This document shows positions 11,031 to 22,476 of a stretch of 64,000 nt of DNA, one piece after another. Under the pieces are notes generated by a model, which searched no databases, was not told where the DNA came from, and was given only the letters and a program-made list of their open reading frames with translations. How positions within the stretch are numbered: the first letter of the stretch is position 1; every line of letters begins with the position of its first letter. The stretch comes from Panicum virgatum (Eukaryota > Streptophyta > Magnoliopsida > Poales > Poaceae), in assembly GCF_016808335.1 (NCBI RefSeq), contig NC_053139.1, positions 14,991,819 through 15,055,818 on the forward strand, read 5' to 3'. Position numbers and translations under genes: made by a program.

Positions 11031-14000
11031 ATGGCTGGCAGTTCCTCCTCCGCATCCGGACTTGCCTCCATGATCACCCATCCCGTTTCTGAGAAGCTCG
11101 CCAAACACAACCATGCAACTTGGAGAGCCCAAGTTCTCGCCACAATCCGTGGCGCTCGCCTTGAAGGCTACCTCGTCGGCAGCATCACGAAGCCTGCCAT
11201 GACGATCGATGGCAAGGATGGTGACAAGACCATCAAGGTCGCCAATCCTGCCTACGAAGATTGGTTAGCTGCGGACCAACAAGTCCTCAGCTTCCTCCTC
11301 GCCTCTGTGTCCAAGGAGATCTTGGTTCAAGTCGCGGCCAAGGAAGTCGCGGCGGAGGCCTGGCGCGCGATCGAAACCATGTTCGCGTCGAAGACTCGAG
11401 CCCGCGCGGTGAACACGCGCTTGGCTCTGGCCACCACCCAGAAGGGGAACATGACAGTGACCGAGTACCTTGGGAAGATGCGTTCCCTTGGTGATGAGAT
11501 GGCCGCAGCAGGACGAGCCCTAGAAGATGATGAGCTGGTGGAGTACATCCTCACCGGGCTCGATGATGAGTACGACCCCGTGGTCTCATCGGTTCTTGGT
11601 CGATCCGAGCCTATCTCCGTGAGCGACCTATACTCCCAACTTCTTGCCTTCGAGATTCGGTTGGACCTGCGAAACAACGGCAACTCTTCAGGCTCCTCCG
11701 CCAACGCCGCAAGCCGGCGGGGGCGCGGAGGCTTCGGGCGATCTGGACGCGGTGGCCAGTCCGGCCGCACAAACAACTTCTCTGCACAGCGCGGAGGACG
11801 CGGCGGACGTGGGTACAACAACAACACCGGCAATGCTTCGCGGCAAGGGAACAACAGCACACGTGCAAACACCAGCTCTTCTGATCGCCCGCAGTGCCAA
11901 GTTTGCCTGAAAACTGGGCATACTGCTGACAGATGCTGGCACAGGTATGATGAGAATTATGTTCCTGATGTCAGGCATGCTGCTGCTGCTACAAACTCCT
12001 ATGCCGTTGATACAAACTGGTACACGGACACGGGAGCTACTGATCATATAACAGGCGAGCTAGAGAAGCTGTCCTTCAGGGAGAAATACAATGGCGGTGA
12101 TCAGATTCACACAGCAAGCGGGGCAGGTATGGCCATTAGTCACACTGGTAAAACTACTATTCATACCCAGAATCGTGATCTTAATCTTAACCATATCTTG
12201 CATGTCCCACAAGCCACAAAAAATCTCGTCTCTGTTCATCGTCTGGCTACAGATAATAATGTTTTTCTTGAATTTCACCCTCATGTCTTCTTTATAAAGG
12301 ACCGGGACACGAAGAGCACGCTTCTTAAAGGGAGGTGTCATCAGGGTCTCTACCCCCTGCCAGCCGCACCACCATTCACAAAGAAAGCCCTTGGAGCCAG
12401 TAAGCCGTCTTTTGACAAGTGGCATAGCCGCTTGGGTCATCCTGCAGCCCCCATTGTTCAGAAGGTCATTAGTTCTTTTAATCTTCCATGTCATAGTGAG
12501 TCTAATAAAGAGTCTGTGTGTGATGCTTGTCAACAAGCAAAGAGTCATCAGCTACCTTATCCAAAGTCATCTAGAGTTTCGAGTAATCCCTTAGAGCTTG
12601 TTTTTTCGGATGTATGGGGACCTGCACCAAGTTCAGCTGGCAATTATAAGTACTATGTGAGTTTCATTGATGATTTTAGCAAATTCACATGGATTTATCT
12701 CCTTAAATTTAAGTCTGAAGTTTTTCAAAAATTCAATGAGTTTCAAAAACTTGTTGAAAGACTCTTTGATAGAAAAATCATCACTATGCAAACTGATTGG
12801 GGTGGTGAATATGAAAAACTCCATTCCTTTTTCAAGAAAACCGGGATATCTCATCATGTATCATGTCCTCATGCACATCAACAAAATGGATCTGCTGAGC
12901 GCAAACACAGACACATTGTAGAGGTCGGTCTATCTCTCTTGGCACAAGCCTCTGTGCCACTCAAATTCTGGGATGAAGCATTCCTTGCGGCTACCTTTCT
13001 TATCAACCGTATTCCTAGCAAAGTCATTGCCTATTCTACACCCTTAGAACGTCTTTTCCAGGTACATCCTGATTATACTTCCCTGCGCATTTTTGGCTGT
13101 GCATGTTGGCCTAACTTAAGGCCCTATAATCGACACAAACTTCAGTTTCGATCCAAAGAATGCGTTTTTCTTGGCTATAGCAATTTACACAAGGGGTTCA
13201 AGTGTCTCGATGTCTCTGCTGGACGCATTTACATCTCTCGCGATGTCGTTTTTGATGAAAGTGTTTTTCCTTTCTCCAAACTTCATCCAAATGCAGGTGC
13301 GAGGTTGCGCTCTGAAATTCTGCTGCTTCCTTCCTCTTTATTACCCTCTGAACCATCAACGTCTGGGGATGAATATGTAGTTGATCCTTTGACTAATGTG
13401 CCAGGCACTAATAACTTTTCTGCAGATGATACTGGTCCACAGGATCCTAGCACTGCAGTAAATCCTGGACCAGATCCCATAGGTGATCATCCGGCAACAT
13501 CTTCTTCAGAATCTGTGCTGGTCCATGCAGCGTCAGGCTCCGTTCCCGCGCCGAGCTCTCCATCACTCACCGCTGAGCACACCATGGTTCCTCCATCGGC
13601 TACGTCGACAGCTTGTCAGCAGCATGATGCCACGCGCCCAGGCACGTCGGTGCCTGTCGTGGCCCAGGGAGGCACTTCCACTGCTGCTGCTGACAACGCG
13701 GTGGTGGGAGATCCCTCTACAGTTCTGCCAGGTGCTGTGACTGCAGATTCTTCTCCTGAATCAACATCTCCTGGAGTGTCTACGGCTGTGGATCCTGTTG
13801 CTGCTACTCCACAGCCACGCACCAGACTTCAGGCTGGTGTCAGAAAACCTAAGGTATACAATGATGGTACTGTTCGCTATGGTTTTTTGACTTCATCTGG
13901 TGAACCTCAGTGCCTAGAAGAAGCTTTAGGTGATCAAAATTGGAAAAATGCAATGAATGCTGAATATGATGCCTTGATAAAAAATAAAACTTGGCATTTG

Positions 14001-15432
14001 GTTCCACCTCAGAAAGGTAGAAATATAATTGATTGCAAGTGGGTCTATAAAATCAAACGCAAGTCTGATGGAAGTCTAGATAGATATAAAGCTAGACTAG
14101 TTGCAAAAGGTTTTAAACAAAGATATGGCATAGACTATGAAGATACTTTTAGTCCTGTTGTCAAATCAGCTACTATCAGAATAGTGCTTTCTATAGCAGT
14201 ATCTAGAGGTTGGAGTCTTCGTCAGTTAGATGTTCAGAATGCTTTCTTACATGGTTACTTAGAAGAAGAAGTTTACATGAAACAACCTCCAGGATATGAA
14301 GATAAGACTAGATTTAATTGTGTGTAAATTGGACAAGGCTTTGTATGGTTTGAAGCAAGCACCACGGGCTTGGTATTCACGATTAAGTGTCAAGCTGCAG
14401 AATCTTGGATTTGTTCCTTCAAAGGCTGACACATCCTTGTTCTTTCTCAATAAAGGGGGTGTTGTCATATTTGTTCTAGTATATGTAGATGACATAATTG
14501 TTGCAAGTTCAACACAGAATGCTACTCAGGAGTTGTTGCGCCAACTTGGCCAAGAGTTTGCCCTTAAAGATTTAGGCAACCTCAGCTATTTTCTGGGAAT
14601 AGAAGTCAGTCAGACAAAAGGAGGTATAATCCTAAGTCAAGAAAAATATGCTTCTGATCTATTAAAGAGGGTAGGAATGTCAGATTGTAAGGCTGTTACT
14701 ACACCTCTTGCTGTGAATGAGAAATTATCTATATCGAAGGGGACTCCTCTTGGGCCGAATGATGCAACTCAGTACAGAAGCATAGTTGGTGCCCTGCAGT
14801 ATTTGACGCTTACGAGGCCTGATCTCTCTTTTCCTGTTAATAAAGTTTGCCAGTTTCTACACAATCCTACAGTAGATCATTGGGCAGCCGTAAAAAGAAT
14901 TTTGAGATATTTGAAGCAGTCAACTCGAATTGGGTTGAGGATTGAGAAATCCAATTCTCTTCTGGTCAGTGGTTTTTCTGATGCAGATTGGGCTGGTTGT
15001 TTTGATGATAGAAGATCTACCGGAGGTTTTGCTGTGTTCTTGGGTTCTAATCTAGTATCATGGAGTGCACGAAAGCAGCCTACAGTGTCAAGATCAAGCA
15101 CAGAAGCTGAATACAAAGCTGTAGCTAATACAACAGCAGAAATAATGTGGATTCAAACGTTGCTAAAAGAAATTGGGATTGATTCTCCACGTGCTGCAAA
15201 GTTGTGGTGTGACAATATTGGAGCTAAGTATCTTTCTGCGAATCCTGTGTTTCATGCACGAACTAAACATATCGAAGTTGATTATCATTTTGTCAGAGAG
15301 CGAGTCTCAAAGAAATTGTTAGATATTGATTTTGTTCCTTCAGGAGATCAGATTGCAGATGGCTTCACGAAGGCGCTGCCGACTCGACAGTTGGAAAATT
15401 TCAAGTACAATCTCAACCTTGCACGGTTGTGA
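11031..15432 (+). pseudogene. Copia-C gag-pol polyprotein, one frameshift
   Basis: The ATG at 11031 ([14 protein letters not shown]) is preferred over upstream in-frame ATGs because it lies just past the primer site. In order: UBN2 gag, glycine/arginine-rich tail, CCHC knuckle ([14 protein letters not shown]), protease ([12 protein letters not shown]), gag-pre-integrase ([10 protein letters not shown]), integrase core with its acidic residues ([26 protein letters not shown]), RT ([18 protein letters not shown] box in [11 protein letters not shown]) and RNase H ([14 protein letters not shown]). The frame opened at 11031 stops at 14325-14327; RT and RNase H continue one frame over to 15432. The break is a one-base gain or two-base loss in a TG-rich run near 14318-14325. 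Otherwise the frame is intact. Confidence 0.9.
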
Positions 15433-15435
15433 TTG

Positions 15436-15443
15436 AGGAAGGG
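15436..15443 (+). promoter_or_regulatory. Copia-C polypurine tract
   Basis: gaggaaggg lies immediately before the 3' LTR at 15444. Such tracts prime plus-strand synthesis during reverse transcription. Confidence 0.75.
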
Positions 15444-15701
15444 TGTTAGAATAGATATGCTCTATCTCTGTAACAAACATGCAACCATCCGAGATATAGC
15501 TGGCCTAAGATAGCTGAGGACTTGTTAGCCAAGTTCAGGTTGTTGTAAATTAGTTGCTCCCGCTAACTAAGGCCAAGTATATCCGGTGGTTGTTGATGTA
15601 ATCTGTAGGCGAGTTTTGTCGCCCTATATAAACACGAAGGCAGCGCACGGAACAGGTGCGACTGTTTCCACCCAAATCTTCCGCTCCTCTGAATTCGTTC
15701 A
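15444..15701 (+). repeat. Copia-C 3' LTR
   Basis: 258 bp, identical by eye to the 5' LTR, including the TATA box at 15625-15631. It is followed by the second target copy agcta at 15702-15706. Confidence 0.9.
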
Positions 15702-15706
15702 AGCTA

Positions 15707-17527
15707 TACTTATGGCAGTTGATCATTGGAGGTCCTATCTGTTGTCTTCTGAATTTACCATCCAAACTGATCAGAGAAGTCTTGTACATTTAGATGATCA
15801 CAGACTTAATACCTATTGGCAGCAGAAAGCTCTCACTAAACTGATGCGCCTGAAATATAAATTTTGTTACAGAAAGGGGACTTCAAATATGGCTGCTGAT
15901 GCCTTGTCCAGGATGCCTCACACAAGCCCAGCTGAGCTCTTGGCTCTTTCTACTGCACAACCTGTGTGGCTACAAGAGCTTCAGAATAGCTATGACCAGA
16001 GTCCCCATGCCAAACAGCTGTTAGTTGAATTGGCCATACAACCTGCTCAAGGGCATTTTGCACTGGATCAGGGGATTATCAGATACAAGGGCAAAATCTG
16101 GTTGGGACATGATGATCAGTTGCAACAAAATGTAATGAAAGCACTTCACTCCAGTCCCATTGGAGGTCATTCAGTCTCCCTGGTTACATACTACAGAATT
16201 AAAAAGCTGTTTAGTTGGCCTAGAATGCAACAAAACATTTAGTCCTTTGTAGCAGCTTGCTCCATCTGTCAACAGGCAAAAACTGAAAAGGTACCCTATC
16301 TTGGACTCCTTCAACCACTTGATGTTCCAGATCATGCTTGGCAAGTTGTTACGCTGGTTTTCATTGAAGGCCTGCCTGTTTCATCCTCTTATAACTGTAT
16401 ACTGGTGGTGGTGGATAAATTCTCAAAGTATTCCCATTTCATCAAGTTGGCTCACCCTTTTTCTGCCCTCAAGGTAGCCAAGCTGTACATGGATAACATT
16501 TATAAATTACATGGTTTGCCTCAAGCAATTGTCTCAGATCGAGATAGGATCTTTACTAGCATGCTGTGACAAGAATTATTCAATCTCACAGGAACTGAAT
16601 TAGAATGAGCTCAGCATATCACCCTCAGAGTGATGGCCAAACAGAGAGGGTTAATCAGTGCGTTGAAGCTTATCTGCGCTGTTTTATTCAAGCTTGTCCT
16701 TCTAAGTGGTCTCAGTGGCTTGCTTTAGCTGAGTTTTGGTACAACACCAATTATCATTCTGCACTTAACAAATCCCCGTTTGTGGTGCTCTACGGCCATG
16801 AACCTCGGCATTTTGGCATTGAAGGAGTGGAGTCCTGTGTTATTCCAGATTTGGAGTCTTGGCTCAAGGAGAGAAAGCATGTTACACAGCTACTCCAGTG
16901 GCAGCTCGCTCGCGCTCAAAATAGGATGAAGCAACAAGCAGATAAGAAGAGGACAGAGAGATCCTTTATGGTGGGAGAAAAGGTCTGGCTTAAGTTACAA
17001 CCCTATGTGCAGACATCTGTTACACCCAGAGCCAACCACAAGTTATCTTTTCGCTATTTCGGGCCTTATGAAGTGGAAAGCAAAATAGATGCTGTTGCCT
17101 ATAAATTGAAGCTCCCTCCAACAAGTGCTGTGCATCCGGTTTTCCACGTCTCTCTACTCAAGAAGGTTGTTGGTATTCCTCCTCCAAATGTCTGTACTTT
17201 ACCACCAGATAACTCCACAATGCAGGAGCCAGAATGTGTTTTGGATACCAGGTTCAAGACCAAAGGGCGCCGTGCGATATCTCAAGTGCTGGTCAAATGG
17301 AAGGGCTGGCACCACAACTAGCTACCTGGGAGGATGAAGATCGAGTTCCCCAACTGCGACCTGCGGCAGCGACTCACGGACAAGTCGCTTTTCAAGGAAG
17401 GAGGAATGTCATGAACAAGAAGATAGCTGTTGATGAGGAAGGAGCCACTACGCCAAGCTCTGGAAGGCCGGCTCGAGTCAAGAAGCCAAACGTTCGTGTT
17501 AGTGGGCTGGAGTGGGTTACCAAGTGA
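15707..17527 (+). pseudogene. Chromo-B RNase H end, integrase and chromodomain
   Basis: Continues the RNase H (LMAVDHWRSYLLSS, then ADALSRMPH), linker, integrase zinc finger (CSICQQAK) and integrase core, and ends in a chromodomain-like segment (QVLVKWKGW, then ATWEDED) preceded by the usual HPVFHVSLLKK. Stops occur at about 16240 and 16567, and frames change near 16605 and near 17310. The first catalytic Asp of the integrase (normally in DFIEGLP) reads Val at 16357-16359, while the second (VSDRDRIF) and the Glu (QTERVN) are kept. The last 40 codons run past the purine tract into the 3' LTR. Chromodomains direct integration to particular chromatin. Confidence 0.8.
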
Positions 17528-17737
17528 GTCTCAGCCCATGTAACGGGCAGCCGCACGGCATAGTGCCCGGCCTGTACTATATATTTCCTTCCGTGCCTTG
17601 GAGAACAAACCAATTAGGAACTCCCGGCTCTGACGGCGGCGAGCAGTAGCTCGAGAACTCCCGGCGAGAACCTTGTCCACCTATCTAAACGTGATCTCAT
17701 TGATCGCGATATCCAGATACCTAAATCGAGTGTGACA
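17407..17737 (+). repeat. Chromo-B 3' LTR (proposed)
   Basis: Proposed from a purine tract ending at 17406, a TGTCATGA start and a TGTGACA end (331 bp). A TATA-like tactatatat lies near 17575. The 5' LTR is missing, so the ends rest on motif reasoning only. The TGTCATG start and TGACA end resemble those of the miniature element at 54699-55973. Confidence 0.6.
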
Positions 17738-18060
17738 GACTGCACCTCCCCACCCATCCTCGGTGTCATCCAATTGTGGAACGTCGTCACCCAGATCACC
17801 GCCGACGTCGCAAGCCTCGTTTCCGGCCGAGCCCATAGTCCTCGCCGCGCGCCGGTGAGCCCTCAAACAACCTCTCTTTTTATTTTTTTTCCACCTCGCC
17901 CTAATCTCACGTGCCCTTGAACGCCGGTCAGGAAAGCCCCCACGAGTATCAGAAGCCCACGTCCAGCACGTCACCGTGGAGAACAACAGTCCACACCGCC
18001 GCCCAACCCTGCCCGCCATCGCCCCTGCAGCCGCGCCTCCTCCCCTGCGCAAGCCCCCAC
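17738..18060. other. Piece of the outer solo LTR between Chromo-B and Tat-D
   Basis: GC-rich sequence of the enclosing gypsy solo LTR. It lies between the Chromo-B LTR end and the Tat-D left target site (cccac, 18056-18060). Reading frames on the minus strand here have no recognisable domain. Confidence 0.5.
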
Positions 18061-18580
18061 TGTTGACAGCCAAAATTGGCACCTGCCGAGGCTGACCGGG
18101 CCGACCGGTCGGGCCGACCAGTCAGACCGGTCTGGTCTGTACAGTCCGAGTAGAATTAGGGTTTTTTAATGAGTCCTTATGTAATCCTACTTGTGAAGGG
18201 GTTCCCTGGCCTATAAATATAAAGGGTAAGGCCAATTGAGGTTATTCCCAATCGAATCAATACGAAAATCATATTACTTTTTATCTCTCAAACCCTAGTC
18301 TTTTCCAACCCTAGATTAGTTTCTTCCTTCGTCTCGACGGCGTTTGAAGACGTTTTGAGTGGCCTAGCGACCTCAGGACAACCCTACGTTCACGAGCTCC
18401 GATGGGGTCCCTCCCGAGCTCGCTGAACTAGGTCTTCGTGAAGCCCTGCCTGCACCGATCAGACCGGTCGGCGACACCGGTCAGACCGGTCCACCCAGAG
18501 CTTCGCTGTGTTGATCGTTTTGATGATCGTTCGTGCGTTCTAGCACAATCGAGTGTGTTTGGCGCGATTCTGTGTCAACA
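18061..18580 (+). repeat. Tat-D 5' LTR
   Basis: 520 bp. ACCGGT-type dyads lie at about 18098-18140, a TATA box (tataaata) at 18212-18219, and a second dyad cluster at about 18455-18495. A primer-site candidate, tggcaactccactgggga, lies at about 18588-18605 just downstream. Confidence 0.85.
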
Positions 18581-18654
18581 TATTTTTTGGCAACTCCACT
18601 GGGGAACATATTAATCTGGTTTTAAAAATGATCTAATCTAGTTTCTCCAACAAA

Positions 18655-21600
18655 ATGGGCTCCTCTGAAATCAGTGGAGCTAACATCATCAAGGCGACCA
18701 TGGTGGAGCTCACCGAAGACGAGCGCTAGGCCTACCTCATCGCTGAAGAGCATTTGAAGGAGAACTTCCTTCAAGGATTCAAGAAGGAGCCAGGAGGCCT
18801 ATTCAAGAGGGTTGGGGAGTTCGTGATGTCGTCCTTCAAGCTGAACAAAGATAAGATCGAGATACTCCCTAGTGACCCTTCTGACTTAGTTAAGCAATTC
18901 TCTCTCATGGTAGATTCGAAAATATCTGCTACACAAGTAGCCGCGGGAGAGACTTTTGCTGGGCTCAATGATGAGATTGCGGCGCTAAAAAAGGGCAAAA
19001 GTGTTGAGGGTGGCACTTATTTTCCAGAAGCGAATTCGGCTGGCACATCTGCTACCTAGGATCAGTTCTATGGGATGCCGCCGAACTCGTTCCCAGGGCA
19101 AACACCGCCGCCATCTACTGTCCACGCGCCATCTGTCCAACCGGTCTCGTCGACCGGTCAGACCGGTCCTATGACTGGTCAGACCGGTCTGACTGAGCAG
19201 TATTCGTCGCCCCCGGTACCGCACACTTCTATCCCTGGTTCGGCCGCCGCTAGCCGAACTGGTGAGATGGTGTTGCATATATGACCTCATGGTACCACAA
19301 AGCAGGGATCTGGACCTCGCCGAGGACCGATTCCTAATACTAACATGGCTTACACCGGTCCTAGCACACAACATGTTTCATCTTCTTTGCATCCATCGGC
19401 CGGTGGTACTTACCAGGCCGATTTCAAGAGGTTTAAAGAGGATTTGGCCTGTGTGCTCAAGTCTAAACTCGGGATTGATATGGGAGCTTCACGTTTATAT
19501 CAAAAGCTGTATCCTCCTGAGTTCGATTTTTTTCGTATCCTGCTGGTTGGCGTATTCCCGAGTTCGTCAAATTTAATGGTGATGATTCTCGTACAACTTG
19601 GGAGCATGTTAGCCAATATATCTTGCAATTAGGAGAAGCGGGTCTTAATGATGCTTTGCGGGTTCGCTTGTTTTCTTTATCTTTGACCGGGACCGCTTTC
19701 TCTTGGTTTTCCTCGTTTGCGCCGGGTTCGATTTTGAATTGGAATCAATTAGAGCGCAAATTTCATGATCACTTCTTTTGTGGGGAAGCCGAAGTTAGAT
19801 TGCTAGACTTGACATCGGTTAAACAAAACCGAGATGAATAGGTTTTAGATTATTTCCAAAGATTCAAAGCTTTGAAAAACCGATGCTTTAATTCATCTCT
19901 TTCAGAAAAATATTTGGCAGATTTGGCATTTAATGGCTTGCGTTCTTACTTGAAAGAAAAACTTGAAGGTTTTGATTTCATTACGGTTAATCATTTGCAA
20001 ATGCGAGCTATTGGTATTGAATTTAAGTATAAAAATTGTAAAGATTCTTTTAAGCCTCATCGTTCTAACACGCATGTTGTTGAGAATGATTTCGACTGTT
20101 CGGACGATGAGGAAAAGGGAGTGTATGCCGCTGAATTTGTTTGGCCATCAAAGGACAAACCTTCTACATGTCCTTCGCTTAAGCCGATTCAAAAGAATCG
20201 GCAAAATGAGATGAAATTTACTTTCGATGTTTCCAAGTGTAATAGAATTTTTGATGAATTGCTTAAACATGGAAACATTCGTTTATCTCATGCTATACCG
20301 TCGCCGAAAGAATTAAAGAGGCATGCATATTGTAAGTGGCATAATTATTTCTCGCATGCTACTAATGATTGTAATATTTTCCGTCGACAGATCCAATCGG
20401 CTGTAGGTGAAAGACGATTGGTACTTTCTGAGATGTAAGTGGACAAGACTCCCTTCCCTGTTCATACTTTGGAACTGCACAATCCAAAGGTCCTCCTTCG
20501 GCCGAAGCAAGCCGAAGGGGCTCAAGGGAAGAATGTTGTGATTGGAGATCCGAGGCTGATGAATGCAAATGATAAAATTCCAGCCAGAGAAGTCGTTGCT
20601 GAGAAGACCTCTGATGGAAAGCCAACTTTGAGGATTTTTGTTAATGCTCCTAAGCACGGGGGGCAAGCAAGTTTATCCAGTCAGCCTGCTGTCCAGGCGC
20701 GACCGGTCAGAGCGGCGGCATCAACCGGTCAGATCGTGTCCAATGACCGGTCAGACTGGCCCAGGGAGCAGCCTCGAACCTTCAAGCCAAAGCGTCCGGA
20801 AGAGGGTACTTGGAAAACAAATGTGTCGAAGTTGCAGGGGAAGTGTACAAATCAGGGGTCTACGTTCGGACAGTTGCTGAACAAGTACACTAAGGCCGTT
20901 CAACAAGATCAGCCATTAAAAAAGAGACCTCACGCACCACCGCGTCGGGGCAATGCTTCGCCTCCACGGAGAGAATTCATCAGGTGCAGGGGTGATCATC
21001 TGCAGTTCCCTCCGCAAAAGGTATATGCTACTATGCCTTGGTCTCCATAGGCGTCAAATGCAGTTAATCCGGTGTGGGAACATGAGGGGATTTGGCTCCA
21101 GTGCTTTCCAATGCCATATCCACCACCATATCAGAGGGAAGAATGTCCTAGGATGCCAGTACACGACCGATTGGGGCCACACCAATCTGATCCAACTTAG
21201 CAGGCGCCACCAGTCAAACCGGTCCCATATGACCGGTCAGGCCGGTCTCAGTAGAGTCCAGCGCCTTCGCAACAAGGAGAAGAGGGAGCAGGAGGCAGAG
21301 AAGGTGAGGGATGAATATTTTAACAAGTACAGATCCATGATCCCTCAAGGCAAGGTGTGGCAGGTCAAGGCAGTTGACCAGCCAACAGAAGGACCAGTCA
21401 GACCGACCCCCGCGACCGGTCAGACCGGTATTCCCGACCGGTCAGAGTACCCTGAGCCACCGGTCAGACCGGTTGATCCCAGTGCAGAAAGCACAGCCGA
21501 ATCAGCGGTGTCTGTTTTGGTTTCTCGTGTTGATGAAGTGGAACCAGCTCCTCTAGCAAAGAAAGATGAAGAACTGGTGGATTACGAGGCATCTTTGGAG

Positions 21601-21708
21601 CGCAACAATTTGGAAATTAATGTTGTGCATATGTCTTTGGATTACCTCATAATTCCCGAAGAGGAGGTAGCTTATCTTCAGTTTAGGCCTCGTGATGTTG
21701 TGTTCTAG
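18655..21708 (+). pseudogene. Tat-D gag and gag-pol linker
   Basis: Translation from the ATG at 18655 (MGSSEISGANII) gives an N-terminal segment, then a retrotrans_gag domain around 19550-20050 (FSLSLTGTAFSWFSSF; LNWNQLERKFHDHFF; LDYFQRFKALKNRC) and a long low-complexity linker to 21708. Stops interrupt it at about 18727, 19057, 19839, 20436 and 21048, and there is a frame break near 19280-19560. The linker includes peptide repeats of TGQTG, DRSDR and PVRPV type because ACCGGTCAG units are read in different frames. Gag would build the particle; this copy is dead. Confidence 0.75.
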
Positions 21709-21714
21709 AAGCCC

Positions 21715-22026
21715 ATGGAATCGGATAACCACTTGAAGGCCCTCTATATGAGGGGACATGTTAATGGAAAGCTGATTTCTCGCATGTTAGTGGATGGTGG
21801 GGCCATTGTAAATCTTATGCCCTACTCATTGTACAACAAGCTTGGCGGGAAGGACGAGGAGCTGATCAAGACCAACATGACGGTTAGCGGCGTGGGTGGA
21901 GGTGATCCTATTAGTGCCAAAGGGGTTGCGTCCATGGAGTTGACCATTGGAAGCAAGACGTTCGCCACAGCCTTCTTCGTCTTGGAGGTGCAAGGTAACT
22001 TCAGTTTAATACTTGGGCGTGATTAG
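21715..22026 (+). pseudogene. Tat-D aspartic protease
   Basis: A 103-codon frame has the protease core LVDGGAIVNLMPYSL, a DGG variant usual in Tat/Athila-type elements, and ends FSLILGRD before a stop at about 22024. The stop falls where such elements normally continue (ILGRDWIH), suggesting a Trp-to-stop change. The protease would mature the polyprotein. Confidence 0.75.
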
Positions 22027-22476
22027 ATTCATGCCAATCAATGTGTTCCGTCTACCTTGCATCAATTTCTTATTCAGTGGATCGGCGATGAGGTCGAGAT
22101 AGTACCAGGTGATACTTCTTCCTTCATTGCTACCGCCGATTCCAACTTCATTGGCGTCAATGACAACATCAAGTGCTTATCGGGCTTGGATCTGTTCGAT
22201 TATGAGCTTATCAGTTGCATCAAGGAGGGTTTCATTCCTGCTACTCTAAAGCTGATGAAAAATCGGCTAAATCATTTAATGCTGTAAAGATGAGTCCAGC
22301 AGATGACTCGGGTGCAACCGATCAGACCGGGTCCCACGACCGGTCAGACCGGTCCTCTTCGGATCGGCCACCAGAGCCGACCGGTCAGACTGGTCTAACG
22401 CAGAGTGGCTCCTGCAACGCATTGAGCACGGGCGCGTACGAACGATAAGTGTGACACTATTAAACAGTCAGAGGAC

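Larger units (their letters stand above)
10733..15701 (+). mobile_element. Copia-C: full-length, very young Ty1/copia element
   Basis: The 4969-bp element has two 258-bp LTRs, a primer-binding site, a gag-pol reading frame, a purine tract and a perfect agcta target duplication. The LTRs look identical by eye, which implies recent insertion. Size, short LTRs and gag sequence resemble the Hopscotch/Retrofit (Ale) lineage; that lineage call is an inference from memory. It sits in the RNase H of Chromo-B in the same orientation. Only one reading-frame break is evident, in RT near 14310-14325. Confidence 0.9.
8099..17737 (+). mobile_element. Chromo-B: 5'-truncated chromodomain gypsy element
   Basis: Gene order gag, protease, RT, RNase H, integrase, chromodomain identifies a Ty3/gypsy chromovirus, most like the Reina/Tekay group. 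It is split by Copia-C: coding stops at 10732 and resumes after 15701 with a 5-bp duplication, agcta. The 5' LTR, primer site and gag N terminus are missing because the element starts abruptly at 8099 against the Copia-A LTR. The right end is marked by a purine tract (ggaaggaggaa, 17396-17406) and a 3' LTR at 17407-17737. Several stops and frameshifts make it inactive. Confidence 0.8.

Noticed and set aside
15586..15701. ORF starting in the Copia-C 3' LTR and running into Chromo-B
   Set aside because: It is an artificial fusion of LTR sequence with the resumed RNase H frame.
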